Position numbers and translations under genes: made by a program. Positions 16,623 to 24,881 of a stretch of 64,000 bases of DNA are shown piece after piece. The notes under the pieces were generated by a model. The model made no database searches. It was not told the origin of the DNA and worked only from the letters and a program-made list of their open reading frames with translations. How positions within the stretch are numbered: position 1 is the first letter of the stretch; every line of letters starts with the position of its first letter. The DNA is from Sphingobacterium litopenaei. GTDB lineage: Bacteria; Bacteroidota; Bacteroidia; Sphingobacteriales; Sphingobacteriaceae. The stretch covers positions 62,001 through 126,000 of the forward strand of contig NZ_JACOIJ010000001.1 in assembly GCF_014692495.1 (NCBI RefSeq). The letters are read 5' to 3'.

Positions 16623-17450
16623 ATGGCTGAAGATAAGAAGAAGTTTATACAGATAAGAGAAGTAATACGTAAGAAAAGCCCAGGTTTGGCCAAATGGATT
16701 CCAAGTCCTTTAGTAAGCTATCTTGAAAGAACTATACATGAAGATGATATCAATGACATCATGTACCGTTTTAGAGATCTGAAAGGGTTAGATTTCGTAG
16801 ATGCTCTGATCAATGATTTAGGAGTTGATGTGGTATTGGAAGGGGAGGAAAACATTCCGAAAGACGACAGTGTTATTTTTGCTTCAAATCATCCGCTTGG
16901 TGGATTAGATGGTATTGCATTTATGCAAGCAATAGGACGTGTACGTAAGGATGTGAAATTTTTAGTCAACGATATACTCATGAATGTGGTTAATTTAGAA
17001 CCGTTGTTTGTGGGAGTTAATAAGATCGGGGGACAAAATAAAAGTGCAGTATCGGCGATTGAAGAAGCTTATGCTGCTGATCATGCTTTGTTAGTATTTC
17101 CTGCAGGACTAGTTTCCCGCAAGATCAAAGGACAAATAGTAGATTTGGAATGGAAAAAAAGTTTTATTTCCAAGTCCAAAAAATATAAAAAGGATATTAT
17201 TCCAGTATATATTGAAGGAAGAAATTCCAATTTTTTTTACAACCTTTCTAATTGGAGAAATAGATTAGGCGTAAAATTTAATTTAGAAATGTTGTATTTA
17301 GTGGATGAGTTTTTTGCGCAACGCAATCAGCGTGTCACCATTCGTGTAGGGGAGCGTATTCCTTATACAACATTTGATAATTCAAGGAATGAAAAACAGT
17401 GGGCTGCAGAAGTGAAGCAGTTGGTATACGATTTGAAGACGCAGAAATAA
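16623..17450 (+). CDS. GlsA-like O-acyltransferase (PlsC superfamily)
   Basis: A 275-residue acyltransferase. The catalytic His/Asp pair is in ASNHPLGGLDG (H90 and D96). The spacing is one residue longer than the canonical HX4D of PlsC. The second motif reads FPAGLVSRK, a variant of FPEGTRS. Both variants are typical of the haemolysin-linked acyltransferase group that makes amino-acid lipids. The adjacent GNAT gene starts 4 bp after this stop. In Bacteroides thetaiotaomicron an equivalent pair (glsB/glsA) makes glycine lipids, where GlsA adds the second, ester-linked acyl chain. Here the amino acid (glycine, ornithine or serine-glycine) is not known. Confidence 0.75.
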   Translation: MAEDKKKFIQIREVIRKKSPGLAKWIPSPLVSYLERTIHEDDINDIMYRFRDLKGLDFVDALINDLGVDVVLEGEENIPKDDSVIFASNHPLGGLDGIAFMQAIGRVRKDVKFLVNDILMNVVNLEPLFVGVNKIGGQNKSAVSAIEEAYAADHALLVFPAGLVSRKIKGQIVDLEWKKSFISKSKKYKKDIIPVYIEGRNSNFFYNLSNWRNRLGVKFNLEMLYLVDEFFAQRNQRVTIRVGERIPYTTFDNSRNEKQWAAEVKQLVYDLKTQK

Positions 17451-17454
17451 TTAT

Positions 17455-18405
17455 ATGGAAGAAATTATTGCTCCAGTTGAGAGAGAATTGATTAAGGCAG
17501 AGTTGACGAGAGAAGCTTTTTTACGTTACACTAATAACGGCAACAACGAAGTGTATTTGGTTAACTACCATACAGCGCCCAATATTATGCGTGAGATAGG
17601 TCGTTTGCGAGAGGTAACTTTTAGAGCAGCGGGAGGAGGCACAGGTCAAGCATTGGATATTGATGAAAACGATACATGTACGCATAATTATGATCAATTA
17701 ATAGCATGGAATCCAGATGATGAAGAGATTATTGCGGGATATAGAACTATTCGTTGTGATCAATCTGTAGATGAGAATGGAGATATTCATTTGTCCACCT
17801 CGCATTATTTTCAGTTTTCAGAAGAATTTAATAAAGAGTATTTACCTTATACGATTGAATTAGGTCGTTCATGGGTGCAACCCAAGTATCAGCCTTCTAT
17901 AGATAACCGCAAAGGTTTATTTTCATTGGATAATCTTTGGGATGGATTAGGAGCATTAGTAGTAATCAATCCTGATATTAAATATCTTTTTGGAAAGGTG
18001 ACCATGTATCCACACTTTAATGCTGAAGCTCGTGACTTGCTGATGTATTTTATGGAAACATATTTCCCAGATCGTAAAAATTTGGTGAAACCATTACCAC
18101 ATCTTAACTTAGGCTATAAGACAGATATTTCTAAATATATCGGCTTATTCGATGGGTTGAATTATAAAGATGGTTATAAGGTCCTAAATAAACATATTCG
18201 TGAGTTAGGCGAAAATATTCCTCCTTTGATCAATACGTATATGAATCTTTCGCCAACTATGATGACCTTCGGTACGGCTTTGAATGATGAATTTGGTGAA
18301 GTCGAAGAAACGGGTATATTAATTACTTTAGAAGATATTTATGTTCCGAAAAAAGAACGTCATATCAGTACATTTGAAAGAGACAAAGTATTTGTAGAGA
18401 AATAA
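17455..18405 (+). CDS. GlsB-like N-acyltransferase (GNAT/haemolysin-type)
   Basis: A 316-residue protein of the acyl-ACP-dependent N-acyltransferase group (OlsB/GlsB-like, often labelled haemolysin). Recognisable segments are IGRLREVTFRAAGGGTG, the strand IIAGYRTIRCD, LPYTIELGRSWVQPKYQPS and LGALVVINPDIKYLFGKVTMYP. The RSWV-Q segment is the conserved core of this family. It would acylate the alpha-amino group of an amino acid with a 3-hydroxy fatty acid. The product would be finished by the acyltransferase encoded just upstream. The two genes are translationally close (4-bp gap) and end at the terminator at 18434. Confidence 0.75.
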   Translation: MEEIIAPVERELIKAELTREAFLRYTNNGNNEVYLVNYHTAPNIMREIGRLREVTFRAAGGGTGQALDIDENDTCTHNYDQLIAWNPDDEEIIAGYRTIRCDQSVDENGDIHLSTSHYFQFSEEFNKEYLPYTIELGRSWVQPKYQPSIDNRKGLFSLDNLWDGLGALVVINPDIKYLFGKVTMYPHFNAEARDLLMYFMETYFPDRKNLVKPLPHLNLGYKTDISKYIGLFDGLNYKDGYKVLNKHIRELGENIPPLINTYMNLSPTMMTFGTALNDEFGEVEETGILITLEDIYVPKKERHISTFERDKVFVEK

Positions 18406-18433
18406 GACTGCAAGAATTTTATAAAGAATAGAG

Positions 18434-18462
18434 CCTTTTATCGATGAGATAAAAGGTTTTTT
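18434..18462 (+). terminator. Terminator of the gls-like pair
   Basis: A 9-bp stem CCTTTTATC/GATAAAAGG (18434-18442, 18448-18456) with loop GATGA, followed by six T. The stem and loop are identical over 23 nt to the core of the hairpin at 20021-20043. Confidence 0.85.
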
Positions 18463-18487
18463 ATTAAGAAAGTCACAACGACTCTCT

Positions 18488-19975
18488 TTATTCAACCTTT
18501 GAAATATCCAATAAAGATTTCGGTAAGTTATCGATTAATAAAGATGGGGAGACCACTTCGTAGTGCTGGGCTAATTTATCTCCTGTATAGCCATGTATAA
18601 AACAGCCTAAAATTGCAGCCTCTTGTGGATTTAAACCTCTTGCCAACAAAGCTGCTATACATCCCGTGAGTGCATCACCCATTCCGCCTTGAGCCATTGC
18701 AGGATTGCCAGTGGAGTTTATGAATACTTTGCCATTAGGTGTGCATATATAGGTGTATTGATTTTTTAAGACGATGATTATCTTTAATTTTTCTGCAGAC
18801 TTTTTGGCTGTTTGTAAACGTTCATACCATGATTCGTGCTGGCCGAATAATCGGTCAAATTCATTTACATGTGGGGTTATTATTAAGGATTCATGAGGAT
18901 TCTTTGGAAAATCTTCCAACTGCAAAACATTCAATGCATCAGCGTCTAAGACTAATGGGGTGTTTTGCCTTAAAAAATAATGTACTAGTTCTTTTGCTTT
19001 TTCATCCGTGCCTAAGCCTGGACCGATAGCAATAGAAGAGAATTTTTCAAGGTTTATATCTTTGAATTGATTAATGTTCTTCGTCATCAGTTCAGGAGCT
19101 AAAACATTCACGAAAGGGAAAAAATCAGAATTCGTCAATAATGTTATGAGCCCAGCTCCTGTTTTTAAGACTGCTTTCGCGCATAATAAACTTGCTCCAC
19201 GCATGTGTGGACTTCCCGCACAGACCAATACATGTCCGTAGGTGCCTTTATGTGTGAACTTCTTTCGTCTAGGCAACAATGATTTTGCGGCTTCTTTATC
19301 TACCCATAAATATTCCGAAGTAATAGATTGTATATATTCTTGTGATAAACCAATATCTACAACTTCAAAATCTTCAGTAACCATTTGAGATTCGGGAAGA
19401 GTAAAGAAGAACTTTGGTCTTTGAAAGGAAATGGTTAACTGTGCTCGAATTCCATTGTAGGAATTGTAATTGAAGGAATCAACATTGCAACCTGATGGTA
19501 CATCTACGGAAACAATAAAATTACTGTTTGTATTGATGTGTTTAAAAATAGACGTAAAAAATAAATCCAGTTCTCTATTAAATCCTGATCCTAAAATTGC
19601 ATCTATGGCTACATCAAACGTTGGAGGTAAATCATTTAGTGCAGTACAATGTAATATAGGAACTTCTGTTTGTTTAAGTCGCTCGTAGTTGATTACAAAG
19701 TCATTAGATTCGGAATTGAATTTTTCTAATATATAGACTTTAATATTTTTAAAACCTGTTTGATGCAAAAGTCTTGCAATTGCTAAGCCATCTCCACCAT
19801 TATTTCCTTTACCAACAATAATGTACACTTCTCGTTCCGGATTGCAATAGCTTATGAAAGCTTTTACAAAAGCTATGGCTGCTTTTTCCATTAAGTCGAC
19901 AGATGGAATTTTTAAGTTTTCGCAAGTGTAGGCATCTGCCATTCGCATCTGTTGATTAGTAATAAGATTGAGCAT
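18488..19975 (-). CDS. nnr: Bifunctional NAD(P)H-hydrate epimerase/dehydratase
   Basis: About 495 residues from the ATG at 19975; a TTG five codons upstream is a less likely start. The N-terminal YjeF_N epimerase domain (about 1-210) holds VGKGNNGGDGLAIARLL and AIDAILGSGFNREL. The C-terminal carbohydrate-kinase-like dehydratase domain holds HKGTYGHVLVCAGS, IGPGLGTDEKA, VLDADALNVL, TPHVNEFDRL and NPAMAQGGMGDALTG. It repairs damaged NADHX and NADPHX in the cytoplasm, using ADP or ATP for the dehydration step. Both domains look intact. It lies between two hairpins that share a 23-nt core. Confidence 0.95.
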   Translation of the reverse strand: MLNLITNQQMRMADAYTCENLKIPSVDLMEKAAIAFVKAFISYCNPEREVYIIVGKGNNGGDGLAIARLLHQTGFKNIKVYILEKFNSESNDFVINYERLKQTEVPILHCTALNDLPPTFDVAIDAILGSGFNRELDLFFTSIFKHINTNSNFIVSVDVPSGCNVDSFNYNSYNGIRAQLTISFQRPKFFFTLPESQMVTEDFEVVDIGLSQEYIQSITSEYLWVDKEAAKSLLPRRKKFTHKGTYGHVLVCAGSPHMRGASLLCAKAVLKTGAGLITLLTNSDFFPFVNVLAPELMTKNINQFKDINLEKFSSIAIGPGLGTDEKAKELVHYFLRQNTPLVLDADALNVLQLEDFPKNPHESLIITPHVNEFDRLFGQHESWYERLQTAKKSAEKLKIIIVLKNQYTYICTPNGKVFINSTGNPAMAQGGMGDALTGCIAALLARGLNPQEAAILGCFIHGYTGDKLAQHYEVVSPSLLIDNLPKSLLDISKVE

Positions 19976-20010
19976 ATTTTTTATATGCAATTTAATAAAA
20001 TTGTGAGTAA

Positions 20011-20053
20011 AATAATATAGCCTTTTATCGATGAGATAAAAGGCTATATTATT
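20011..20053 (-). terminator. Long perfect hairpin: terminator of dnaB
   Basis: A perfect stem of 19 bp around loop GATGA, covering 20011-20029 and 20035-20053, 26 bp after the dnaB stop (minus strand). Its central 23 nt equal the terminator at 18434-18456. It lies upstream of nnr and would also isolate that gene. Confidence 0.8.
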
Positions 20054-20078
20054 AAAGGATATTATTATTTAAATATTA

Positions 20079-21671
20079 TTAAAAAGGAGCGTCGTCAGGC
20101 ATATCGTTCATACGAGAAGGCATGGTGATACCACCGCCACCCATGAAATCATCAAATGAGGATGAAGGCGACATCGCTGAACCACTAAAAGGAGAATCAT
20201 TACTTCCGAATGAATCACCTCCACCCATTCCACCAAAGTCTTCATCCAAATCCGTAAATTTCACATATTTACCTACGAATTTCAACGGAACAATACCTGT
20301 TTCACCATTACGGTGTTTCGCAATGATAACTTCACCTACACCTGCAGTCGAACGACCTTCTTCGTCTTCTGTCAAACCATAATATTCTGGACGGTATAAG
20401 AATAATACCATATCGGCATCCTGCTCGATAGAACCAGATTCACGTAAATCGGATAACATTGGACGTTTACTATTTCCAGGACGTGACTCTACGGCACGGC
20501 TCAATTGGGACAAGGCTAATACAGGTACGTTCAATTCTTTCGCAACAGATTTCAATGCACGCGAAATACTACCGATTTCTTGCTCACGGTTACCGCCGCC
20601 TTTTCCTTCCGATTTACCATGCATTAACTGCAAGTAATCCACAATAACCATTTGAATATCGTGTTGCGCTTTTAGACGACGGCATTTTGCACGGAACTCA
20701 AATACGTTCAACGCAGGCGTGTCATCAATAATAATTGGAGCTTCTGTCAAGCGACCAATACGCGAGTGTAACTGTTGCCATTCGTGATCGGCAAGGTTAC
20801 CCTTTTTTAATTTTTCTTGTTCGATTTCGGTTTCACCTGCAATAAGACGATTAACTAACTGAACCGATGACATCTCCAAAGAAAATACAACGACAGGTCT
20901 CTGGTGGTCTACTGCTGCATTACGCGCTACCGACAGTACAAAGGCCGTTTTACCCATCGCAGGACGAGCCGCGATAATAACTAAATCGGATGGTTGCCAT
21001 CCAGAAGTCATTCTATCCAATGCGGTCAATCCAGAAGGAATCCCTGTAAGACCGTCCGTACGATCACGTAATAATTCAAGGTTGTTGATCGCTTCACGCA
21101 TAATGTCATCCATTTTACGTGAGTCTCTTCTTAAGTTGTTTTGAGCAATATCAAATAGACTTTTCTCCGCTTGATCTAATAAATCAAAAATATCAGATGT
21201 CTCATCATAAGAGGAATTGATAATTTCTGTTGAAACTTTAATTAACTCACGTTGAATATATTTTTGCGAGATGATACGTGCGTGGTATTCAATATTAGCT
21301 GCAGAAACAACTCTATCTGTTAATTGCGTAATATAATAAGCGCCACCCACCATTTCCAATGCACCCATTTTGCGCAATTCGGCAGTGACCGTCAAAATAT
21401 CTATAGGAGAAGTTTTTTGAAACAAAGAAAAAATTGCTTCAAAAATCTTTTGATGTGCTTCTTTATAAAATGAATCTGGCTTCAAAATATCAATGACTTC
21501 ACTCAGTGCATTTTTCTCCAACATCAATGCGCCAAGTACTGCCTCTTCCAAGTCTACAGCTTGAGGAGGTAGCTTACCTAAACCACTAATCATGTTATTC
21601 AGACTAGTACGTTTTTTATTGACATTAGCTCTGTTAAAGTTTGTGTTTTGACCCGAAAATTCTTGCTCCAT
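20079..21671 (-). CDS. dnaB: Replicative DNA helicase DnaB
   Basis: A 530-residue hexameric helicase. The N-terminal DnaB_N domain (about 35-140, PPQAVDLEEAVLGALML) is followed by the RecA-like motor. Walker A is AARPAMGKTAF (about residue 240). The Walker B-like strand is MVIVDYLQLM. Motif H4 contains SQLSRAVESRPGNSKRPMLSDLRESGSIEQDAD with its arginine finger region. The C-terminal about 55 residues are a flexible Gly/Ser/Asp-rich tail ending MPDDAPF, which resembles the acidic tip of single-stranded-DNA-binding protein. A -7 box (21740-21747) lies about 70 bp upstream. Confidence 0.96.
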   Translation of the reverse strand: MEQEFSGQNTNFNRANVNKKRTSLNNMISGLGKLPPQAVDLEEAVLGALMLEKNALSEVIDILKPDSFYKEAHQKIFEAIFSLFQKTSPIDILTVTAELRKMGALEMVGGAYYITQLTDRVVSAANIEYHARIISQKYIQRELIKVSTEIINSSYDETSDIFDLLDQAEKSLFDIAQNNLRRDSRKMDDIMREAINNLELLRDRTDGLTGIPSGLTALDRMTSGWQPSDLVIIAARPAMGKTAFVLSVARNAAVDHQRPVVVFSLEMSSVQLVNRLIAGETEIEQEKLKKGNLADHEWQQLHSRIGRLTEAPIIIDDTPALNVFEFRAKCRRLKAQHDIQMVIVDYLQLMHGKSEGKGGGNREQEIGSISRALKSVAKELNVPVLALSQLSRAVESRPGNSKRPMLSDLRESGSIEQDADMVLFLYRPEYYGLTEDEEGRSTAGVGEVIIAKHRNGETGIVPLKFVGKYVKFTDLDEDFGGMGGGDSFGSNDSPFSGSAMSPSSSFDDFMGGGGITMPSRMNDMPDDAPF

Positions 21672-21739
21672 TATCCCGTTGATTATTTCTGTTTTTCAAT
21701 AGATTCACTCTTGTGTTATACCAGTAAATCATCGTATAA

Positions 21740-21747
21740 CAAAAGTA
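21740..21747 (-). promoter_or_regulatory. Candidate -7 box of dnaB
   Basis: The complement of 21740-21747 reads TACTTTTG, matching TAnnTTTG. It lies about 70 bp before the dnaB start codon. A clear -33 element was not seen. Confidence 0.45.
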
Positions 21748-22069
21748 GTAAAAATACTTTCCATAGCGATTTTTAATTGTTCACATTCCTTTGTGAAGTA
21801 ATTTTTGTAAATGCATTTTGTTCTATTTTATAACGGTTTATTATTAACATCTATTGTGGAATATGTGTGGACTGGGTTGTTAATATATTGTAAAACAATC
21901 CTTTAAAAATATGTGGAAAACTCTCTGCTGTGTTAATAACCTGAAATTGGTTGTTGTATCAATTGCTTGATTATACCAAGGTAAGTTAGTTTTTCATTAT
22001 CAGTACTTTAAGAAAATTTCGTGTCGTAAAGAGCAATTTTTTCTTTTTTATAGTACATAAAATATATAC

Positions 22070-22077
22070 TATCTTTG
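22070..22077 (+). promoter_or_regulatory. Candidate -7 box of ubiE, leaving almost no leader
   Basis: TATCTTTG at 22070-22077 matches TAnnTTTG and ends only 4 bp before the ubiE ATG at 22082. Initiation at the usual distance would give a leaderless or nearly leaderless mRNA. Confidence 0.5.
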
Positions 22078-22081
22078 TCGT

Positions 22082-22822
22082 ATGTCAAATGAAGCTTCTA
22101 CACTAAAACCATATAAGTCGAAAGACGGAGGAAAAAAAGAACAAGTCGCAGATATGTTTAACAATATCTCGAAGAAATACGATCTTTTGAATCGTCTTAT
22201 GACGATGCGTATTGATGTTATATGGCGTAAAAAAGCAATCAAATTACTTCAGGCTATTCAGCCACAAACCATCCTTGATGTAGCGACAGGAACAGGTGAT
22301 TTTGCAATTGAGTCAATTAAGATTTTGGGACCAAAGAAAATTATTGGGGTCGATATCTCGCAAGGAATGTTGGAAGTTGCTAAAGAAAAGATTGTAAAGA
22401 AAGGGCTTCAAGAAGTATTTGAAGTGCAATTAGGTGATTCTGAAAATCTTCAATTTGCGGATAATTCATTTGATGCGGTAACCGTTGCCTTTGGGGTTCG
22501 TAATTTTGAAGATTTGGAAAAAGGCCTTTCTGAAATTCATCGCGTCTTGAAGCCAGGAGGTAAAGCTATTATTTTGGAATTGTCGAATCCAACGGCTTTT
22601 CCAATCAAACAGTTCTATAACTTTTATTTCCACAAAATTGTACCTGCATACGGTAAATTGATCTCTAAAGATTCAAGTGCGTACTCGTATTTGCCGGAGT
22701 CTGTGGCGAAATTTCCGGATGGACAGCGTTTCGCAAAAATTACGGATAAAGTTGGGTTTGCTTCTACTCATGTAAGACCCCAAACTTTTGGATTCTGTAC
22801 GATTTACGAAGCTTCAAAATGA
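22082..22822 (+). CDS. ubiE: Demethylmenaquinone methyltransferase (UbiE/MenG)
   Basis: A 246-residue SAM-dependent C-methyltransferase for the last step of menaquinone synthesis. SAM motif I is TILDVATGTGDFAIES (about residue 65). Family signatures are YDLLNRLMTMRIDVIWRK, VDISQGMLEVA, DAVTVAFGVRNFEDLEKGL and RVLKPGGKAIILELSNPT. Bacteroidota use menaquinone, so the MenG activity is the relevant one. The stop overlaps the start of the porT-like gene by 4 bp (ATGA), so the two are translationally coupled, an order seen across the phylum. Confidence 0.95.
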   Translation: MSNEASTLKPYKSKDGGKKEQVADMFNNISKKYDLLNRLMTMRIDVIWRKKAIKLLQAIQPQTILDVATGTGDFAIESIKILGPKKIIGVDISQGMLEVAKEKIVKKGLQEVFEVQLGDSENLQFADNSFDAVTVAFGVRNFEDLEKGLSEIHRVLKPGGKAIILELSNPTAFPIKQFYNFYFHKIVPAYGKLISKDSSAYSYLPESVAKFPDGQRFAKITDKVGFASTHVRPQTFGFCTIYEASK

Positions 22823-23658
22823 TCAAATATGGCTTTACTATAATTATATCTTTTCTGCTAACAATTTCCACATCGTTGGCACAGAGTTTTGTGAGTTTCC
22901 CATTTAGCGGTTATGATGAAGATGCCGTAATTCAGATTGGGTTTCAGTATAATTATATAAATCAAAACTATCAATTGAAATTAAAGGATAATTGGAAGCA
23001 ATTATTTGACAATTTCGATGATGATCCGCAGGATATTACTTATCTGGGAGGAATAAAATCTGTTAATAGCAAACGTTCACATGGATTTGCTATAGGTATT
23101 CCTATGGATTTCAGATGGAGTGAGAGACTTTCGATAAATTTCTCGCCTTCATTTAATATTCTTAATTCTCACAGCATTGACTACACGCCTTTAGATGTGG
23201 AGAAAGCTATTATTTCTCGTAAATCCAAACATATATTACAGGACTTAAGAGGGGATAATTTTACTTCGTTCGAATTTCCTATTGGACTGAATTATCGTTC
23301 GGAAGAAAAAAGATTTTTTAATTCCGATTCCAAATATCGAGCCTATATGTTGGGTGGAGTTCGACTTACAAGATGGACGGGGCTTTTAAATCAGTATTCT
23401 GACCTTATTGTTGAGAAAAGAAACAAAAGACCAATATCCGATGCTATTATCCTTAGACCTGAATATATGTCTTGGGAAGCAGGGTTGGGGTTTAATTTTT
23501 ATTTATCTTACTTTAAGGTTTCACCAGAAGTGAGATTCAGTCAAAGTCTCAATAATGTATTGAGTACAAATCATATTTTATCTGCGGAAAACAAATTTAT
23601 GGCTCCAATAGATCGAGGATTAATTCGCAATATCTATTTTAGCCTCATATTTCAATAA
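22819..23658 (+). CDS. porT: PorT-family outer membrane beta-barrel (type IX secretion)
   Basis: A 279-residue exported protein. The signal peptide is residues 1-21 (ending SLAQ). Features of PorT proteins are GFAIGIPMDFRWSERLSINFSPSF, a membrane-strand pattern throughout, and the C-terminal block FKVSPEVRFSQSLNNVL, ending RNIYFSLIFQ. PorT is part of the type IX secretion and gliding system, thought to sit in the outer membrane. Position directly after ubiE supports the call. It is somewhat longer than the roughly 230-245 aa common for PorT. A generic porin-like outer membrane protein remains possible. Confidence 0.72.
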   Translation: MIKYGFTIIISFLLTISTSLAQSFVSFPFSGYDEDAVIQIGFQYNYINQNYQLKLKDNWKQLFDNFDDDPQDITYLGGIKSVNSKRSHGFAIGIPMDFRWSERLSINFSPSFNILNSHSIDYTPLDVEKAIISRKSKHILQDLRGDNFTSFEFPIGLNYRSEEKRFFNSDSKYRAYMLGGVRLTRWTGLLNQYSDLIVEKRNKRPISDAIILRPEYMSWEAGLGFNFYLSYFKVSPEVRFSQSLNNVLSTNHILSAENKFMAPIDRGLIRNIYFSLIFQ

Positions 23659-23660
23659 AA

Positions 23661-24419
23661 ATGAGAACAGTTTTTATTACAGGTGCTAGTTCGGGAATAG
23701 GCGCTGCTTGTGCTAAGGTATTAGCAAAAGAAGGAAATTATAGGTTGCTTCTATGTGCGCGTCGCGAAGATAGGTTGGCGCAATTGAAAGAAGAATTGCA
23801 ACAATCTGTCGAGGTTGAAGTACATACTTTTGTGTTGGATGTGCGCAATAAGGAAGAAGTATTTACAGCTATAGATACTCTACCCCAAGAATGGAAAAAT
23901 ATTGATGTATTAATCAATAATGCTGGTCTTAGTCAGGGATTGGATCCTATTCAAGATGGTGATACAGATGATTGGGATCGTATGATTGATACGAATGTTA
24001 AAGGTTTGTTATATGTCACAAAAGCTGTTACGCCTTTGCTGAAACAAAGCTCCAATGCACATATCATTAATTTGGGCTCAATCGCGGGTAAGGAAGTTTA
24101 TCCAAACGGTAATGTGTATTGTGCCACAAAACATGCTGTGGATGCATTAAATAAAGGGATGCGTATCGATTTGTTGCCTTTTGGTATTAAAGTGACAGCG
24201 ATAAATCCAGGTATGGTTGAAACCGAATTTTCGGAAGTAAGATTTCATGGAGATAAGGAACGTGCAAAATCGGTGTATAATGGTTTGATACCATTGAGTG
24301 GTGAAGATATTGCGGAGACAATTGCTTTTGTATTGTCTCGTCCTGAACATGTGAATATTAATGATTTGCTGATTATGCCTACGGCGCAAGCAAATGGAAC
24401 TATTGTAAACAGAAAATAA
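23661..24419 (+). CDS. Short-chain dehydrogenase/reductase (YdfG-like)
   Basis: A 252-residue classical SDR. The cofactor motif is TGASSGIGAACAKVLA near the N-terminus. CARREDRL follows and fits NADP(H) preference. NNAG is at about residue 88. The catalytic Ser is in INLGSIAGKE and YCATK supplies Tyr and Lys. The closest functional model is YdfG, which oxidises L-allo-threonine and 3-hydroxy acids, but SDR substrates cannot be fixed by sequence reading. It starts 2 bp after the porT stop and ends 7 bp before the yqeY-like gene. Confidence 0.92.
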   Translation: MRTVFITGASSGIGAACAKVLAKEGNYRLLLCARREDRLAQLKEELQQSVEVEVHTFVLDVRNKEEVFTAIDTLPQEWKNIDVLINNAGLSQGLDPIQDGDTDDWDRMIDTNVKGLLYVTKAVTPLLKQSSNAHIINLGSIAGKEVYPNGNVYCATKHAVDALNKGMRIDLLPFGIKVTAINPGMVETEFSEVRFHGDKERAKSVYNGLIPLSGEDIAETIAFVLSRPEHVNINDLLIMPTAQANGTIVNRK

Positions 24420-24426
24420 TTGTATT

Positions 24427-24876
24427 ATGTCATTAGAATTAAAAATTAATCAAGATATCAAAGCGGCAATGATCGCTAAAGATGCTGTGCGTTTGAGAGG
24501 ATTACGTGCGGTGAAAGCTGCTATTTTGTTAGCAAAAACCGAGAAAGCTGGAGTTGAGGAATTGACAGAAGATGCTGAAATAAAAGTGTTACAAAAATTA
24601 GTAAAACAACGCAAAGAATCTGGTGAAATCTATAAAGCACAAGGTCGTGAGGATTTATTTCAAACAGAATTTGAAGAGCAACAAGTAATCGAAGAATATC
24701 TTCCGAAACAATTATCTCGTGAAGAAATCGAGTTAGTGGTGAAAAATATCATTGCTGAAACTGGTGCTGCTGGCATGAAAGATATGGGTAAAGTGATGGG
24801 TGCTGCAAATGCACAATTAGCTGGTAAAGCAGACGGTAAGACGATCTCTGAAATCGTAAAATCAAGCTTAGCATAA
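24427..24876 (+). CDS. GatB/YqeY domain-containing protein
   Basis: A 149-residue all-helical protein of the YqeY family, related to the tRNA-binding tail domain of GatB. Signatures are MIAKDAVRLRGLRAVKAAIL, KLVKQRKESGEIYKAQGR, EEYLPKQLSREEIE and MKDMGKVMGAANAQLAGKADGK. A role as a tRNA-associated amidotransferase-like factor has been proposed for the family, but it lacks a catalytic domain. It is in a tight plus-strand run with the SDR upstream and ElaA downstream (5-bp gap). Confidence 0.92.
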   Translation: MSLELKINQDIKAAMIAKDAVRLRGLRAVKAAILLAKTEKAGVEELTEDAEIKVLQKLVKQRKESGEIYKAQGREDLFQTEFEEQQVIEEYLPKQLSREEIELVVKNIIAETGAAGMKDMGKVMGAANAQLAGKADGKTISEIVKSSLA

Positions 24877-24881
24877 CCTTC

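Larger units (their letters stand above)
21672..22081. other. AT-rich divergent intergenic region between dnaB and ubiE
   Basis: About 410 bp without a gene. It holds the candidate dnaB promoter (21740-21747, minus), an interrupted inverted repeat TTCACA-6 bp-TGTGAA (21780-21797), and three copies of TGTGGA on the plus strand (21855, 21866 and 21912). The last of these reads TGTGGAAAA, one mismatch from the reverse complement of the DnaA box TTATCCACA. The ubiE -7 box is at 22070-22077. The region could be a plain regulatory gap or hold DnaA-binding sites. Nothing proves an origin. Confidence 0.5.

Noticed and set aside
21672-22081. Calling the dnaB-ubiE gap the chromosome origin
   Set aside because: Only one motif is close to a DnaA box, dnaA is not present, and skew could not be computed.
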